A DNA stretch of 64,000 bases from Phocaeicola massiliensis B84634 = Timone 84634 = DSM 17679 = JCM 13223 (GCF_000382445.1 NZ_KB905473.1:414236-478235); one strand, 5' to 3'. Shown: positions 54,966 to 63,904, counted from the first letter of the stretch. The notes: generated from the sequence alone by a model not told the origin. Program-made: numbers and translations.

Positions 54966-54996
54966 TTGAGGAAATCGACTGAAATCATTACTTTTG
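54966..54996 (+). promoter_or_regulatory. Promoter of the obgE operon
   Basis: -33 TTG (54966-54968), 20-base spacer, -7 TACTTTTG (54989-54996), 28 bases before the obgE ATG. Confidence 0.7.
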
Positions 54997-55024
54997 CACT
55001 CATTATCTCAAACAATAGAAGAAA

Positions 55025-56203
55025 ATGGCTGAATCGAATTTTGTTGATTACGTGAAAATATATTGCCGTTCGGGAAAAGGCGGACGAGGCTCTACACACA
55101 TGCGTCGTGAAAAATACGTACCCAATGGTGGCCCCGACGGTGGCGATGGTGGTAGAGGAGGTCATGTTATTTTGCGGGGAAACCGCAATTATTGGACATT
55201 ACTTCACTTGAAATATGACCGTCATGTGTTTGCTACTCATGGCGGAAATGGTTCCAAAAATAAGAGTTTTGGTAAGGATGGTGAAGATAAAGTCATCGAA
55301 GTACCTTGTGGTACAGTGGTTTATAATGCTGAGACCGGTGAATATATTTGTGATATTACCGAAGACGGACAAGAAGTTGTCCTGCTGAAAGGCGGACGAG
55401 GAGGCCTGGGTAACTGGCATTTCCGCACTGCTACTCGTCAAGCACCGCGTTTTGCACAACCGGGAGAACCGATGCAGGAACTTACGGTTATTCTAGAATT
55501 GAAATTACTGGCAGATGTCGGTTTGGTAGGTTTTCCCAATGCCGGTAAATCGACTTTGCTTTCCACCGTGTCGGCTGCACGTCCCAAGATAGCCAATTAT
55601 CCGTTTACTACGCTTGAACCCAATCTGGGTATTGTGTCTTATCGCGAAGGGAAATCTTTCGTTATGGCAGATATTCCCGGTATTATTGAGGGAGCCAGTG
55701 AAGGCAAAGGATTGGGACTCCGTTTCTTGCGACACATTGAGCGTAATTCATTATTACTTTTTATGGTGCCCGGAGATACAGACGATATCCGCAAAGAATA
55801 TGATATATTGCTGAATGAACTGGCTACCTTTAATCCCGAAATGCTGGACAAACAGCGCGTGTTGGCTATCACAAAATCCGATATGCTGGATGAGGAGTTG
55901 ATTAATATGCTTGAACCGACTCTTCCGAAAAATGTTCCACATATCTTCATATCTTCTGTCACTGGCATGGGCATCCAACAACTGAAGGATATGCTGTGGA
56001 CAGAGCTGAATAAGGACAGCAACCGTTTAGAAGGTGTCCGTACCGAAACAATTGTCCATCGTGCCAAAGATGTAGCCAAATTGCAAGAAGAGCTAAAGGC
56101 TATGGGTGAAGACGAAGACTTTGAATTTGAATATGAGGACGATGACGATGATGATTTTGATTATGAATACGAGGAAGAAGATTGGGACGAAGAAAAGAAA
56201 TGA
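55025..56203 (+). CDS. obgE: GTPase Obg
   Basis: 392 residues, essential ribosome-linked GTPase. The glycine-rich Obg fold (about 1-160) has [16 protein letters not shown] and [11 protein letters not shown]. The G domain has [26 protein letters not shown] (G3) and TKSDML (G4). The tail from about 345 is strongly acidic (long runs of Asp and Glu), as in many Bacteroidetes members. The stop overlaps the next start (ATGA). Confidence 0.97.
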   Translation: MAESNFVDYVKIYCRSGKGGRGSTHMRREKYVPNGGPDGGDGGRGGHVILRGNRNYWTLLHLKYDRHVFATHGGNGSKNKSFGKDGEDKVIEVPCGTVVYNAETGEYICDITEDGQEVVLLKGGRGGLGNWHFRTATRQAPRFAQPGEPMQELTVILELKLLADVGLVGFPNAGKSTLLSTVSAARPKIANYPFTTLEPNLGIVSYREGKSFVMADIPGIIEGASEGKGLGLRFLRHIERNSLLLFMVPGDTDDIRKEYDILLNELATFNPEMLDKQRVLAITKSDMLDEELINMLEPTLPKNVPHIFISSVTGMGIQQLKDMLWTELNKDSNRLEGVRTETIVHRAKDVAKLQEELKAMGEDEDFEFEYEDDDDDDFDYEYEEEDWDEEKK

Positions 56204-56994
56204 AACGGCTGACATCAGATAATAAAATGTTGGGATATGAGCTGATGAAGGCATATCCCAACATTTCTTGTTTTTCTACTACCCGTCATGGAGGGTGCAG
56301 CGAGGGAAATTATGCTTCTTTTAATTGCACCGGATATTGTGGGGATGAGGCAGAGCATGTGCAGAAAAATCGTGAAATATTGTGTGAACTTTTGCCACAG
56401 AAACCTTTGGAATTAATTATTCCCCATCAAACGCACAGCACCAATATCGGTGTAATTGATGATGCCTGTATCAGAGCGAACAAGGAGAATCGGTTGGAAG
56501 ATATTGATGCCATTATAACGGAACTTCCCGGCTATTGCCTTTGTATTTCAACGGCCGACTGCATCCCGGTGTTGCTTTATGACCCGACAAAGCAGGTCAT
56601 TGCCGCTGCTCATGCCGGTTGGCGGGGTACGGTGGGAAAGATTGTGGCAAAAACTCTTGCAGTAATGAAAGAACGGTATGCTTCAGAGGAAAAGGATATA
56701 AAGGCCTGTATCGGTCCGGGCATCTCACTTGCTGCTTTTGAAGTAGGTGATGAGGTATACGAGACCTTTCGTACTGCCGGTTTTGACATGCGGCGCATTG
56801 CCCGTAAAGAAGAAAAATGGCATATTGATTTGTGGGAGGCCAACCGTTTGCAGTTGCTCGGTCACGGTGTAAAAGCGGAGAATATAGAGGTGGCGGGTAT
56901 TTGTACCTATCAAAATTACCTCGATTTCTTTTCAGCCCGTCGGTTAGGAATCCGTTCAGGGCGAATCTTATCGGGAATCATGCTGCATCGCTGA
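56200..56994 (+). CDS. pgeF: Peptidoglycan editing factor PgeF / YfiH-type purine nucleoside phosphorylase-like (laccase domain)
   Basis: 264 residues from the ATG at 56200, which overlaps the obgE stop by 4 bases; an earlier in-frame ATG at 56182 lies in obgE. Metal-site motifs of the family are present: [19 protein letters not shown] and [10 protein letters not shown]. Members are described either as peptidoglycan-editing factors or as multi-substrate nucleoside phosphorylases. Cytosolic. Confidence 0.9.
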   Translation: MKRLTSDNKMLGYELMKAYPNISCFSTTRHGGCSEGNYASFNCTGYCGDEAEHVQKNREILCELLPQKPLELIIPHQTHSTNIGVIDDACIRANKENRLEDIDAIITELPGYCLCISTADCIPVLLYDPTKQVIAAAHAGWRGTVGKIVAKTLAVMKERYASEEKDIKACIGPGISLAAFEVGDEVYETFRTAGFDMRRIARKEEKWHIDLWEANRLQLLGHGVKAENIEVAGICTYQNYLDFFSARRLGIRSGRILSGIMLHR

Positions 56995-57032
56995 CGTAGC
57001 GGCGGATTGAAATTTAAAAGAAAAAATGGATT

Positions 57033-57692
57033 ATGAAAATAGAAGTATCATCGGAAATAAGAACAGCTTGTCCGGCTTTTGCCGGGGTTGCCATCTCTGC
57101 CAAGGTGGTTAATACGGCGTACAATGAAGAATTGTGGAAGAAGATAAATGAATTTACTGTTCGTTATCGTGAAATGTATACGACGGATTCCATCAAAGAT
57201 ATGACGACTATTCATGCTACTCGCGAGGCTTATAAGAAATGTGGCAAGGACCCCAGCCGTTACCGTCCTTCGGGAGAAGCACTATGCCGCAGGATACTTC
57301 GCGGAATTTCACTCTATCAGATAGATACATTGGTAGACCTTATAAATCTGGTATCTATCCGTTTTGGTTATTCTATCGGAGGCTTTGATGCGGATAAGAT
57401 AGTCGGCGACGCTCTTGTTTTGGGTATCGGCAAAGCCGGAGAACCGTATGAAGGCATTGGGCGCGGTGAACTGAACATAGAAGGAATGCCTGTTTATCGC
57501 GATGCGGTTGGCGGAATCGGGACACCTACCAGTGACAATGAACGTACAAAACTGGAATTGGGTACAACTCATCTGCTTACCATTATTAATGGTTATAGTG
57601 GAAAAGAGGGACTTCGGGATGCTGCCGACTATATGATTGAGTTGCTGAAAGAGTTTGCATCGGCAGAAGATATCAAACAGATTGAATTTTAA
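57033..57692 (+). CDS. B3/B4 (PheRS-like editing) domain protein
   Basis: 219 residues. The whole length matches the stand-alone B3/B4 domain related to the editing domain of phenylalanyl-tRNA synthetase beta: TIHATREAYKKCGKDPSRYR near 69-88, SGEALCRRILRG and DLINLVSIRFGYSIGGFD near 112-129. It may edit mischarged tRNA or bind an amino acid; not proven. It is in the obgE operon and ends 15 bases before the M23 gene. Confidence 0.85.
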   Translation: MKIEVSSEIRTACPAFAGVAISAKVVNTAYNEELWKKINEFTVRYREMYTTDSIKDMTTIHATREAYKKCGKDPSRYRPSGEALCRRILRGISLYQIDTLVDLINLVSIRFGYSIGGFDADKIVGDALVLGIGKAGEPYEGIGRGELNIEGMPVYRDAVGGIGTPTSDNERTKLELGTTHLLTIINGYSGKEGLRDAADYMIELLKEFASAEDIKQIEF

Positions 57693-57707
57693 CTCCTGAA
57701 ACAAGCC

Positions 57708-58331
57708 ATGAAAAGAGCCACATCTATCCTGTTATTGGTAATCCTGACGATTGCAGCTTGGGGAGGAGAACCGGCAAAGAATTTTACCGCTATGGAAATC
57801 AACCATATACGTGTAAAAACACCGGGGCTGTTCTCTGCGCACAAAAGTTTCAGCCTTCATTTGGACAGCCTGCAAGATAATGAGTTCTGCTTTCCGTTGC
57901 CGGGTGGAAAGTTGATTTCTTCCTATGGGGGACGTCGCGGGCACAGTGGGGTCGATATCAAGACAAAAGCAAATGATACAATTCGGTGCATATTTGATGG
58001 TGTCGTAAGAATGGCAAAACCTTATGCCGCTTATGGAAATGTGGTGGTAGTGCGTCATACCAACGGATTGGAAAGTGTTTATAGTCATAATTCAAGGAAT
58101 CTGGTGAAATCGGGGGATGTAGTAAAAGCCGGAACACCACTTGCTCTTACCGGCAGAACAGGCAGAGCTACCACAGAACATCTTCATCTGGAGTTTCGGA
58201 TAGACGGCCAACACTTCAATCCGAGTCTTGTTCTTGATTTAAAAGACCGTACTTTGCGTAAAGATAAACTTATTTGTACAAAACTCGGTAACAGAATAAC
58301 AGTAAAATCTAAATTAATAAATAAACAATAA
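57708..58331 (+). CDS. Secreted M23 family metallopeptidase
   Basis: 207 residues with a signal peptide (about 1-20). The LytM domain has all zinc and catalytic residues: His79 and Asp83 in RGHSGVDIK, His127 in VYSHN, His158 and His160 in EHLHLEF. It probably cleaves peptidoglycan cross-links in the periplasm. It is smaller than the M23 protein at 624 and lacks a membrane anchor. It is followed after 4 bases by a small basic protein gene. Confidence 0.88.
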   Translation: MKRATSILLLVILTIAAWGGEPAKNFTAMEINHIRVKTPGLFSAHKSFSLHLDSLQDNEFCFPLPGGKLISSYGGRRGHSGVDIKTKANDTIRCIFDGVVRMAKPYAAYGNVVVVRHTNGLESVYSHNSRNLVKSGDVVKAGTPLALTGRTGRATTEHLHLEFRIDGQHFNPSLVLDLKDRTLRKDKLICTKLGNRITVKSKLINKQ

Positions 58332-58335
58332 GAGG

Positions 58336-58527
58336 ATGGACATAGAAAAAGCAATTACCGATGGAATCGTTTTCAAAGGTGGAAAGTCGTCGGGTAGAAA
58401 GAATGAAGAGAAAGTGAAAACGAAAGCGAAGAAGAAAAGTTATATCACCGGACTTCATGGCTCGGGTTCGGCCAAAATGAAAGCCGATATCCGAAAAAAA
58501 CGTGCTAATCGCCATAAAGGAAAGTAA
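58336..58527 (+). CDS. Small highly basic protein of unknown function
   Basis: 63 residues, very rich in lysine and arginine (KKKSYITG, IRKKRANRHKGK at the end). The start is 4 bases after the M23 stop, at the end of the obgE operon, which supports expression. A basic, low-complexity tail suggests nucleic-acid or ribosome contact, but there is no known motif. No signal or membrane segment. Confidence 0.55.
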   Translation: MDIEKAITDGIVFKGGKSSGRKNEEKVKTKAKKKSYITGLHGSGSAKMKADIRKKRANRHKGK

Positions 58528-58612
58528 AATAGTTAGTGCTTTGTTAGTTATTAGATATTAACGATTTATCCCTTATTTCATAATAAATCTTTTGAAAAAG
58601 GAAGTATTTATG

Positions 58613-58643
58613 TTGCATAACATAAATATAAACGATACCTTTG
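58613..58643 (+). promoter_or_regulatory. Promoter of the small beta-barrel gene
   Basis: -33 TTG (58613-58615), 20-base spacer, -7 TACCTTTG (58636-58643); ATG at 58722. Confidence 0.65.
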
Positions 58644-58721
58644 CGCCGCACAATACAGAAGGGTGCTGATTCCTTCTATGTAACAAATAGGTTAATGTTT
58701 AATTTTGAGAACAAAAGAAAG

Positions 58722-59261
58722 ATGAAAAAGATTGTATTGGTGTGTATTGTGGCTATTATGGCTACTGCTGCACAGGCGCAGATTTATGTAGGTGGAACTT
58801 TGGGTTTCAGTTCTGTTAAGACTGAAAATAGTGATGCCGAATTAAAGACTACTACTATCAAGCTCTTGCCTGAAATAGGTTATGAACTGGATGAGAATTG
58901 GTCGATTGGTACAGTTGTGGGGTATCAGTATAGCAAAACGGGCGATTTGAAGACCAACACTTTTACCATTGCTCCTTATGCTCGCTATTCTTTTCTGCAG
59001 AGTGATTTAATCAAATTATTTGTAGATGGAGGATTCGGCTTTTCTACAGCTAAAGTAAAGGGAAGCGATGCTGCAAATTCTTGGAACATTGGTTTGAAGC
59101 CGGGATTGGCAATTAAGCTGTCTGACCGTTTTTGTTTGGTTGCTAAGTATGGTTTCTTAGGATATTCACAGGATGAAACTCCCATGGGAACTAAAACGAA
59201 AAACTTCGGTTTGGATTTAGATACTGATGAGCTGAGCTTCGGTTTCCACTATATTTTCTAA
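58722..59261 (+). CDS. OmpA/OmpX-like outer-membrane beta-barrel protein
   Basis: 179 residues from the ATG at 58722, which opens a signal peptide ending ATAAQAQ; the frame is open upstream to 58641 but that overlaps the promoter. The mature part has eight or so alternating strands (IYVGGTLGFSS, IKLLPEIGYELDENWSIGTV, FTIAPYARYSFL, LKPGLAIKLSDRFCLVAKYG) and ends in Phe (FGFHYIF), typical for a small outer-membrane barrel. Role unknown. Confidence 0.8.
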   Translation: MKKIVLVCIVAIMATAAQAQIYVGGTLGFSSVKTENSDAELKTTTIKLLPEIGYELDENWSIGTVVGYQYSKTGDLKTNTFTIAPYARYSFLQSDLIKLFVDGGFGFSTAKVKGSDAANSWNIGLKPGLAIKLSDRFCLVAKYGFLGYSQDETPMGTKTKNFGLDLDTDELSFGFHYIF

Positions 59262-59296
59262 TCGATTTTTAGACATAGGTTTAAAACTTGTCGGGA

Positions 59297-59471
59297 GGGG
59301 GATTGTGTCAAAACGTTGATAATGATGTCATTTTGTTAGTAGGAAAGAGGTTTGCTTGCCCGAAAATGTTTTGTGTATTATTTCCAAGGTCGTGACCGTT
59401 GGTTCGGGCAGGCAAATCCTGCCCCTACAGTTGACGATTTGTAGACCATTTTAGTTTTGATACCCTCCCCC
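59297..59471. repeat. Inverted-repeat element (copy B) with nested hairpins
   Basis: Outer arms 59297-59314 and 59454-59471 match at 15 of 18 positions (GGGGGA..TCAAAAC). Inside, TTTGCTTGCCCGAA (59351-59364) pairs with TTCGGGCAGGCAAA (59403-59416) with one G-U, and GGGCAGG/CCTGCCC gives a smaller hairpin. The left arm and its neighbourhood (59304-59335) repeat 26754-26785. No open frame is inside, so it is a MITE- or REP-like unit. Confidence 0.6.
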
Positions 59472-59491
59472 TTTCTTTATTTTTTCAATAA

Positions 59492-60667
59492 TTAATGGTG
59501 GAACAAGCGGACACCTGTAAATGCCATGGTAATTCCATATTTGTCACAAGTATCGATAACGTGATCATCGCGTACGGAACCTCCGGCTTGTGCAATGTAC
59601 TCCACTCCGCTTTTATGTGCGCGTTCTATGTTGTCGCCAAATGGGAAGAAAGCGTCCGACCCCAGTGAAACTCCTTTCATTGTATCCAACCATGCGCGTT
59701 TTTCTTCACGCGTCAGTACTTCAGGTCTTTCGGTAAAGAATTGTTGCCAAACTCCGTCAGCCAATACGTCATCGTGGTCTTCGCTGATATACACATCAAT
59801 AGTATTGTCGCGGTCGGCACGGCGGATTTTTTCTATCCATGGCAAGTTCATTACTTTAGGGTGTTGGCGCAGATACCAGATGTCAGCCTTGTTGCCTGCC
59901 AGTCGGGTGCAATGGATACGGCTTTGCTGTCCGGCACCGATACCGATAGCTTGACCGTCTTTCACATAACATACAGAATTACTTTGTGTATATTTTAAGG
60001 TGATAAGGGCGATAATCAGGTCGCGTTTGGCCTCTTCCGTGAAGTGTTGGTTCTTTGTCGGAATATTAGTCAGCAAGCTTTCGTCCAGTTTGATTTCGTT
60101 ACGTCCTTGTTCAAAAGTAATACCAAACACATCCTTGTGTTCAATGGGGGCAGGACGGTAAGACGGGTCAATCTTGATGACGTTATAAGTACCTTTACGT
60201 TTGTTTTTCAAGATTTCGAGCGCTTCAGGCGTATAGTCGGGAGCAATGACACCATCCGATACTTCACGGTTGATGAGCCGTGCGGTTGCTTCATCGCATG
60301 TATCGCTTAAAGCAATGAAATCTCCGTAAGAAGACATACGGTCGGCGCCTCGTGCACGCGCGTATGCTGTTGCCAATGGGGTGAGAGGAAGGTCGTCTAC
60401 AAAATAAATTTTCTTCAGTGTTTCACTCATTTCTATGCCGACAGCAGCTCCGGCGGGGCTGACGTGTTTGAAAGATGCAGCCGAAGGTAGTCCGGTGGCT
60501 TCTTTGAGTTCCTTTACTAACTGCCAGCTATTGAATGCATCCAGAAAATTAATATATCCGGGGCGTCCGTTCAATACCTCGATGGGCAATTCTCCTTCTT
60601 GCATAAAGATGCGTGACGGCTTTTGATTGGGATTGCAGCCGTACTTTAATTCTAATTCTTTTGCCAT
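59492..60667 (-). CDS. Stand-alone AICAR transformylase (PurH C-terminal type)
   Basis: 391 residues. The entire protein matches the formyltransferase half of PurH: LKYGCNPNQKPSRIF at the start, SFKHVSPAGAAVG, ARGADRMSSYGDFIALSD, KYTQSNSVCYVKDGQAIGIG, and the end SVRDDHVIDTCDKYGITMAF. The N-terminal IMP cyclohydrolase (MGS-like) domain is absent. It should formylate AICAR with 10-formyl-THF, leaving ring closure to another protein. Single gene. Confidence 0.9.
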   Translation of the reverse strand: MAKELELKYGCNPNQKPSRIFMQEGELPIEVLNGRPGYINFLDAFNSWQLVKELKEATGLPSAASFKHVSPAGAAVGIEMSETLKKIYFVDDLPLTPLATAYARARGADRMSSYGDFIALSDTCDEATARLINREVSDGVIAPDYTPEALEILKNKRKGTYNVIKIDPSYRPAPIEHKDVFGITFEQGRNEIKLDESLLTNIPTKNQHFTEEAKRDLIIALITLKYTQSNSVCYVKDGQAIGIGAGQQSRIHCTRLAGNKADIWYLRQHPKVMNLPWIEKIRRADRDNTIDVYISEDHDDVLADGVWQQFFTERPEVLTREEKRAWLDTMKGVSLGSDAFFPFGDNIERAHKSGVEYIAQAGGSVRDDHVIDTCDKYGITMAFTGVRLFHH

Positions 60668-60705
60668 AGTTTTATGTATTTCAGTCTATTGGATTTTCAT
60701 TTGGA

Positions 60706-60713
60706 CAAAGATA
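60706..60713 (-). promoter_or_regulatory. -7 element of the AICAR transformylase gene
   Basis: Minus-strand TATCTTTG (plus CAAAGATA), 38 bases before the ATG. It is back to back with the promoter of the TPR gene. Confidence 0.5.
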
Positions 60714-60734
60714 AAGTTTTTTTGAAGAAAAATA

Positions 60735-60763
60735 TTGCTTTTAATAAAACTTTCATATCTTTG
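60735..60763 (+). promoter_or_regulatory. Promoter of the TPR regulator gene
   Basis: -33 TTG (60735-60737), 18-base spacer, -7 TATCTTTG (60756-60763). The ATG is at 60771, so transcription would start at or next to the start codon. Confidence 0.55.
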
Positions 60764-60770
60764 CCTCTTG

Positions 60771-62633
60771 ATGAAGGCATGTTTAGTTTTCATATTATTC
60801 ATTGGGATAAGTCTGTTATTGGGGTGTTCGCGCCACTATCGGTCTTATCCGCTTTTCATGGAGCAAGCCCAAAGCTGTGTGGAAACAGCCCCCGACAGCG
60901 CCCTGCATTATCTCTCTTTACTGAAAGACAGCATCGGGTGTGAACCCGAAGAAACGCAAATGTACTATCATTTGCTCACCATTAAAGCAGAAGACAAGTT
61001 ATATACCCGCCATATCTCCGATTCGCTTATTAACCTTATTGTGAAATTCTACAATGAGCATGGCGACAAGAACAAACAGATAGAGGCATACTATTATCAA
61101 GGCAGTGTATATCGCGACATGAATGATGCCCCGAGTGCTTTGGATGCCTTTCGTGAAGTGATTAGCCGGAGCAAGGAACTGTCGCCCGCCGACAAGAAGC
61201 AATCCGCCGATTTAATGGCACGAACCTATAATCAAATGGGAACCTTGTTTGCTTATCAAGGGCTTTACGATGAATCATTGCAGGCCAACAGGAAATCGGT
61301 AAACTGTTATCTGGCACAAGGGAAAGAAGATAAGACTCCTTATCCTTTAAGAAATATTGCACGCATGTATGATGCCAAGCATCAAAAGGACAGTGCGCTT
61401 CATTATTATCAAAAAGCATACCGCACTGCATTATCCACTCACAGTCCTCATAAAGCATACATTATTTTGGGGGAATTAGGCAGTTTTTACTATTATAGTT
61501 TGGAAAAAGCCGATTCCGCCAAACAAATGCTTATTACCGCCCTCAATCATCAACCGGACATGGCAAACGCCCTGTTGGTATTAGGCGATGTCTATCGGGG
61601 TGAAGCCCGGTGGGACTCCGCCTGTTATTACCTGCATCAAGCCATTGAATATGGTGATATTCAAAAACAGCATAGTGCCTACCGGCATTTATCATCCATT
61701 GAGATTCAAAAACACAATTATCCCCAAGCCACAACATATCTCCGGCAAGCCCAACTGTTGGCAGACTCCATTAAAGAGATTACCCGAACAGAAGCGATTA
61801 CCAAAATAAACTCCCTGTATAATTATCAGCACATCCAGAAAGAGAACTATACATTCCTGCTGGATAATGAAAAGAAGAGTACTTTCTTATGGATACTTGG
61901 CTGTATATCTGTGGTCATCATGGGGGTAGCTATCAGTGTCTATTTCCATTACAAAAAGAAAGTACAAAACACTCGCCTACAAATGCACAAGCTTAGCAAA
62001 CTAAAAGAAGAACAAGAAGCAAAAAGCATGAAAGCCCATGAAGAAAACATCTGCAAAATAAAAGAATTAGAGCAAAAACAAATAGAAACAGAACCACGAG
62101 TAAAAGAATTAGAGCAAAAACTAGTCGAGCAAGAAGGAAAAATAACAGAAAAGGAAACACTATTGAAAGCGCAAAAGGAAGAATTAGAGCAAGCAAAAGC
62201 CCTGCAAAACTTGCTCCTGGCTCAAAAAGAGGAACTGGAAGCTAAAAACAAAGAAATTATCGCCTGTCTAAAAAAACAAAAAGTTTTACAAGACTCCCTG
62301 CGTCAGACTTCCATCTATCATTTTTTCCATCAGGCATGTACCAAGGCAGACAGCAAAATAACTGAAGAGAAGTGGTCAGAGCTACAAAAAGAGGTTGATA
62401 CCGCCTATCCCAACTTCAGCAAGCACCTATATGAGTTATCTCCAAAATTATCAGTCATCGAACTGCAAATATGCTATCTAATGAAGATTTCAATTCCACC
62501 AACCCATATTGCCATTTTCACCAATCGCACCAAAGCTGCCATAAGTAATGCTCGCACCCGCCTTGCAAAGAGACTACTGGGAGAACAAAACTCTACCGAA
62601 AAACTGGATGATTTTATCTCTGATTTACAGTAG
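60771..62633 (+). CDS. TPR-containing membrane protein with coiled coil and C-terminal HTH-like region
   Basis: 620 residues from the ATG at 60771; a start at 60735 would fall inside the promoter. Order: signal with lipobox-like LLLGC (Cys19); TPR repeats over about 25-350 (SALHYYQKAYRTALSTHSPH, NPDMANALLVLGDVYRGEAR-like); one membrane helix at about 377-397; a Lys/Glu/Gln-rich coiled coil (about 405-510); then a globular end of about 110 residues (SVIELQICYLMKISIPPTHI, FTNRTKAAISNARTRLAKRL) that looks like a LuxR-type helix-turn-helix. This is a family of Bacteroides sensor-regulators near accessory loci. Targets may be the phased repeats just downstream. Confidence 0.8.
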   Translation: MKACLVFILFIGISLLLGCSRHYRSYPLFMEQAQSCVETAPDSALHYLSLLKDSIGCEPEETQMYYHLLTIKAEDKLYTRHISDSLINLIVKFYNEHGDKNKQIEAYYYQGSVYRDMNDAPSALDAFREVISRSKELSPADKKQSADLMARTYNQMGTLFAYQGLYDESLQANRKSVNCYLAQGKEDKTPYPLRNIARMYDAKHQKDSALHYYQKAYRTALSTHSPHKAYIILGELGSFYYYSLEKADSAKQMLITALNHQPDMANALLVLGDVYRGEARWDSACYYLHQAIEYGDIQKQHSAYRHLSSIEIQKHNYPQATTYLRQAQLLADSIKEITRTEAITKINSLYNYQHIQKENYTFLLDNEKKSTFLWILGCISVVIMGVAISVYFHYKKKVQNTRLQMHKLSKLKEEQEAKSMKAHEENICKIKELEQKQIETEPRVKELEQKLVEQEGKITEKETLLKAQKEELEQAKALQNLLLAQKEELEAKNKEIIACLKKQKVLQDSLRQTSIYHFFHQACTKADSKITEEKWSELQKEVDTAYPNFSKHLYELSPKLSVIELQICYLMKISIPPTHIAIFTNRTKAAISNARTRLAKRLLGEQNSTEKLDDFISDLQ

Positions 62634-62646
62634 ATTATAGCCTGTA

Positions 62647-62704
62647 GTGTACTAATTGTGTACTTTAGAAAGTACAAGAAGTCATCTGTGTACTAAAAGT
62701 GTAC
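62647..62704. promoter_or_regulatory. Four phased GTGTAC repeats and a palindrome upstream of the DUF3244 gene
   Basis: GTGTACT starts at 62647, 62658 and 62688, and GTGTAC at 62699. Each pair is spaced by exactly 11 bp and the pairs by 41 bp. The second unit is also part of a perfect palindrome, GTACTTTAGAAAGTAC (62660-62675). The array lies 33-90 bases upstream of the DUF3244 -7 box (CATTTTTG, 62737-62744) and right after the regulator gene. It looks like an activator binding site. Confidence 0.6.
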
Positions 62705-62710
62705 CAGTTC

Positions 62711-62744
62711 TTGATGATACATTAAAATGTTTTTCTCATTTTTG
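62711..62744 (+). promoter_or_regulatory. Putative promoter of the DUF3244 gene
   Basis: -33 TTG (62711-62713), 23-base spacer, -7 CATTTTTG (62737-62744), one base off TAnnTTTG. A poor promoter that may need activation. Confidence 0.4.
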
Positions 62745-62771
62745 CCTAAACTTTAAAACGGAATGCAAAAT

Positions 62772-63131
62772 ATGAAAAACGCAGTATTAGTATTAACAGC
62801 TTTTCTTCTTCTCTTTCCATATAAGTTAATGGCAGAGAATAAAGTAATCTCTATTGAAGATGGATGGAATATCGAGGACGAACGTTCCATTTCATTTGCC
62901 CCTCAGCTATCCATAGACGAACAGAACATCTATATCTATTCCGAAAAGGAATTAAATGATTTGGAAGTGATAATAAAAGACTCTTTGGGTAATGTTATTT
63001 ATTATAATGTAACTACCGTTTCCGAGTATACCACTTATCCCATTCTTATTGATAATTGGAATAAAGGAGAGTATACTATACAAATAAGAGAAAAGAGTAA
63101 CTATTTAGTAGGCTCTGTTCATATAAAATAG
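62772..63131 (+). CDS. DUF3244 family secreted protein
   Basis: 119 residues from the ATG at 62772 (an ATG at 62763 is also in frame). The signal peptide is about 1-22 (LTAFLLLFPYKLMA). The mature domain of about 95 residues is beta-rich, with SIEDGWNIEDERSISFAPQL and YIYSEKELNDLEVIIKDSLG and the end YTIQIREKSNYLVGSVHIK, an Ig-like/DUF3244 pattern. These small proteins sit in Bacteroides accessory loci beside TPR regulators and are probably exported. A+T content is higher than in genes to the left. Confidence 0.75.
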   Translation: MKNAVLVLTAFLLLFPYKLMAENKVISIEDGWNIEDERSISFAPQLSIDEQNIYIYSEKELNDLEVIIKDSLGNVIYYNVTTVSEYTTYPILIDNWNKGEYTIQIREKSNYLVGSVHIK

Positions 63132-63207
63132 TAAGAAATAAAACTTGTAAAAGCTATTTAGATATCAATCAAAAAGCAAAGTGCTATTAAACAATTCCCT
63201 TAGAATT

Positions 63208-63873
63208 ATGGAAAAAGAAATACATAAAATGGCATTATATTATATATTAAACAATATAAACATCCCTTACCTTGGCTTAAGTAAGGGGAAAATGGGATTA
63301 TCACTATTCTATTTTCACTATTCTATGCACACCCATAATAGTGTATATGAACAGTTTGCATATGAATTGCTTAATGATATAATAGAAGATATCAATGATG
63401 AAATGCCCATTTCTTTTTCTAGTGGAATATGTGGAATTGGTTGGGGAATAGAGTATTTAGCACATTATGGATTTTTAAAAGAAAATACAGATGAAATTCT
63501 AAATGAAATGGATTTACAAGTAATGCTATATGACTCAACTAGATTCACTAACTACTCATTATATGATGGACTGGAAGGTATAATTTGTTATGTACTAAGT
63601 AGAATATTATCTACTCGGCAAGTTGGCTCTTCACATTCATTTGATTTTAATTATATAAATAATTTATATAAAACCTGCAAGCAAATTCCAAAAACAGAAC
63701 AAGAGCAATGCATAGGTATTTTTATAAATTGGTTTGAACAGCAACAAATATCATACTCTTTCAATACAATACTTAATCAAATATATAGTATCTACCTTAA
63801 AGAAGTTAATTACAAGAATAATTGGCAAAAATATTTAGTAAGACTCGCTAACAATCAACTTGCAAATTTATGA
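63208..63873 (+). CDS. LanC-like protein, half length
   Basis: 221 residues from the ATG at 63208 (a GTG at 63181 is less likely). Three lanthionine-cyclase-type repeats are visible: LGLSKGKMGLSLFYFHYS (22-39), SGICGIGWGIEYLAHYGF (72-89) and SLYDGLEGIICYVLSRI (117-133). Full LanC cyclases are about 400 residues with seven repeats and a zinc site (Cys and Cys-His near the end). None of the zinc ligands is seen, so this is either an inactive partner or one half of a split protein. Strongly A+T rich. It follows the DUF3244 gene by 76 bases. Confidence 0.6.
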   Translation: MEKEIHKMALYYILNNINIPYLGLSKGKMGLSLFYFHYSMHTHNSVYEQFAYELLNDIIEDINDEMPISFSSGICGIGWGIEYLAHYGFLKENTDEILNEMDLQVMLYDSTRFTNYSLYDGLEGIICYVLSRILSTRQVGSSHSFDFNYINNLYKTCKQIPKTEQEQCIGIFINWFEQQQISYSFNTILNQIYSIYLKEVNYKNNWQKYLVRLANNQLANL

Positions 63874-63904
63874 ACCATACTAATAAACATATTTATATTT
63901 TCAA

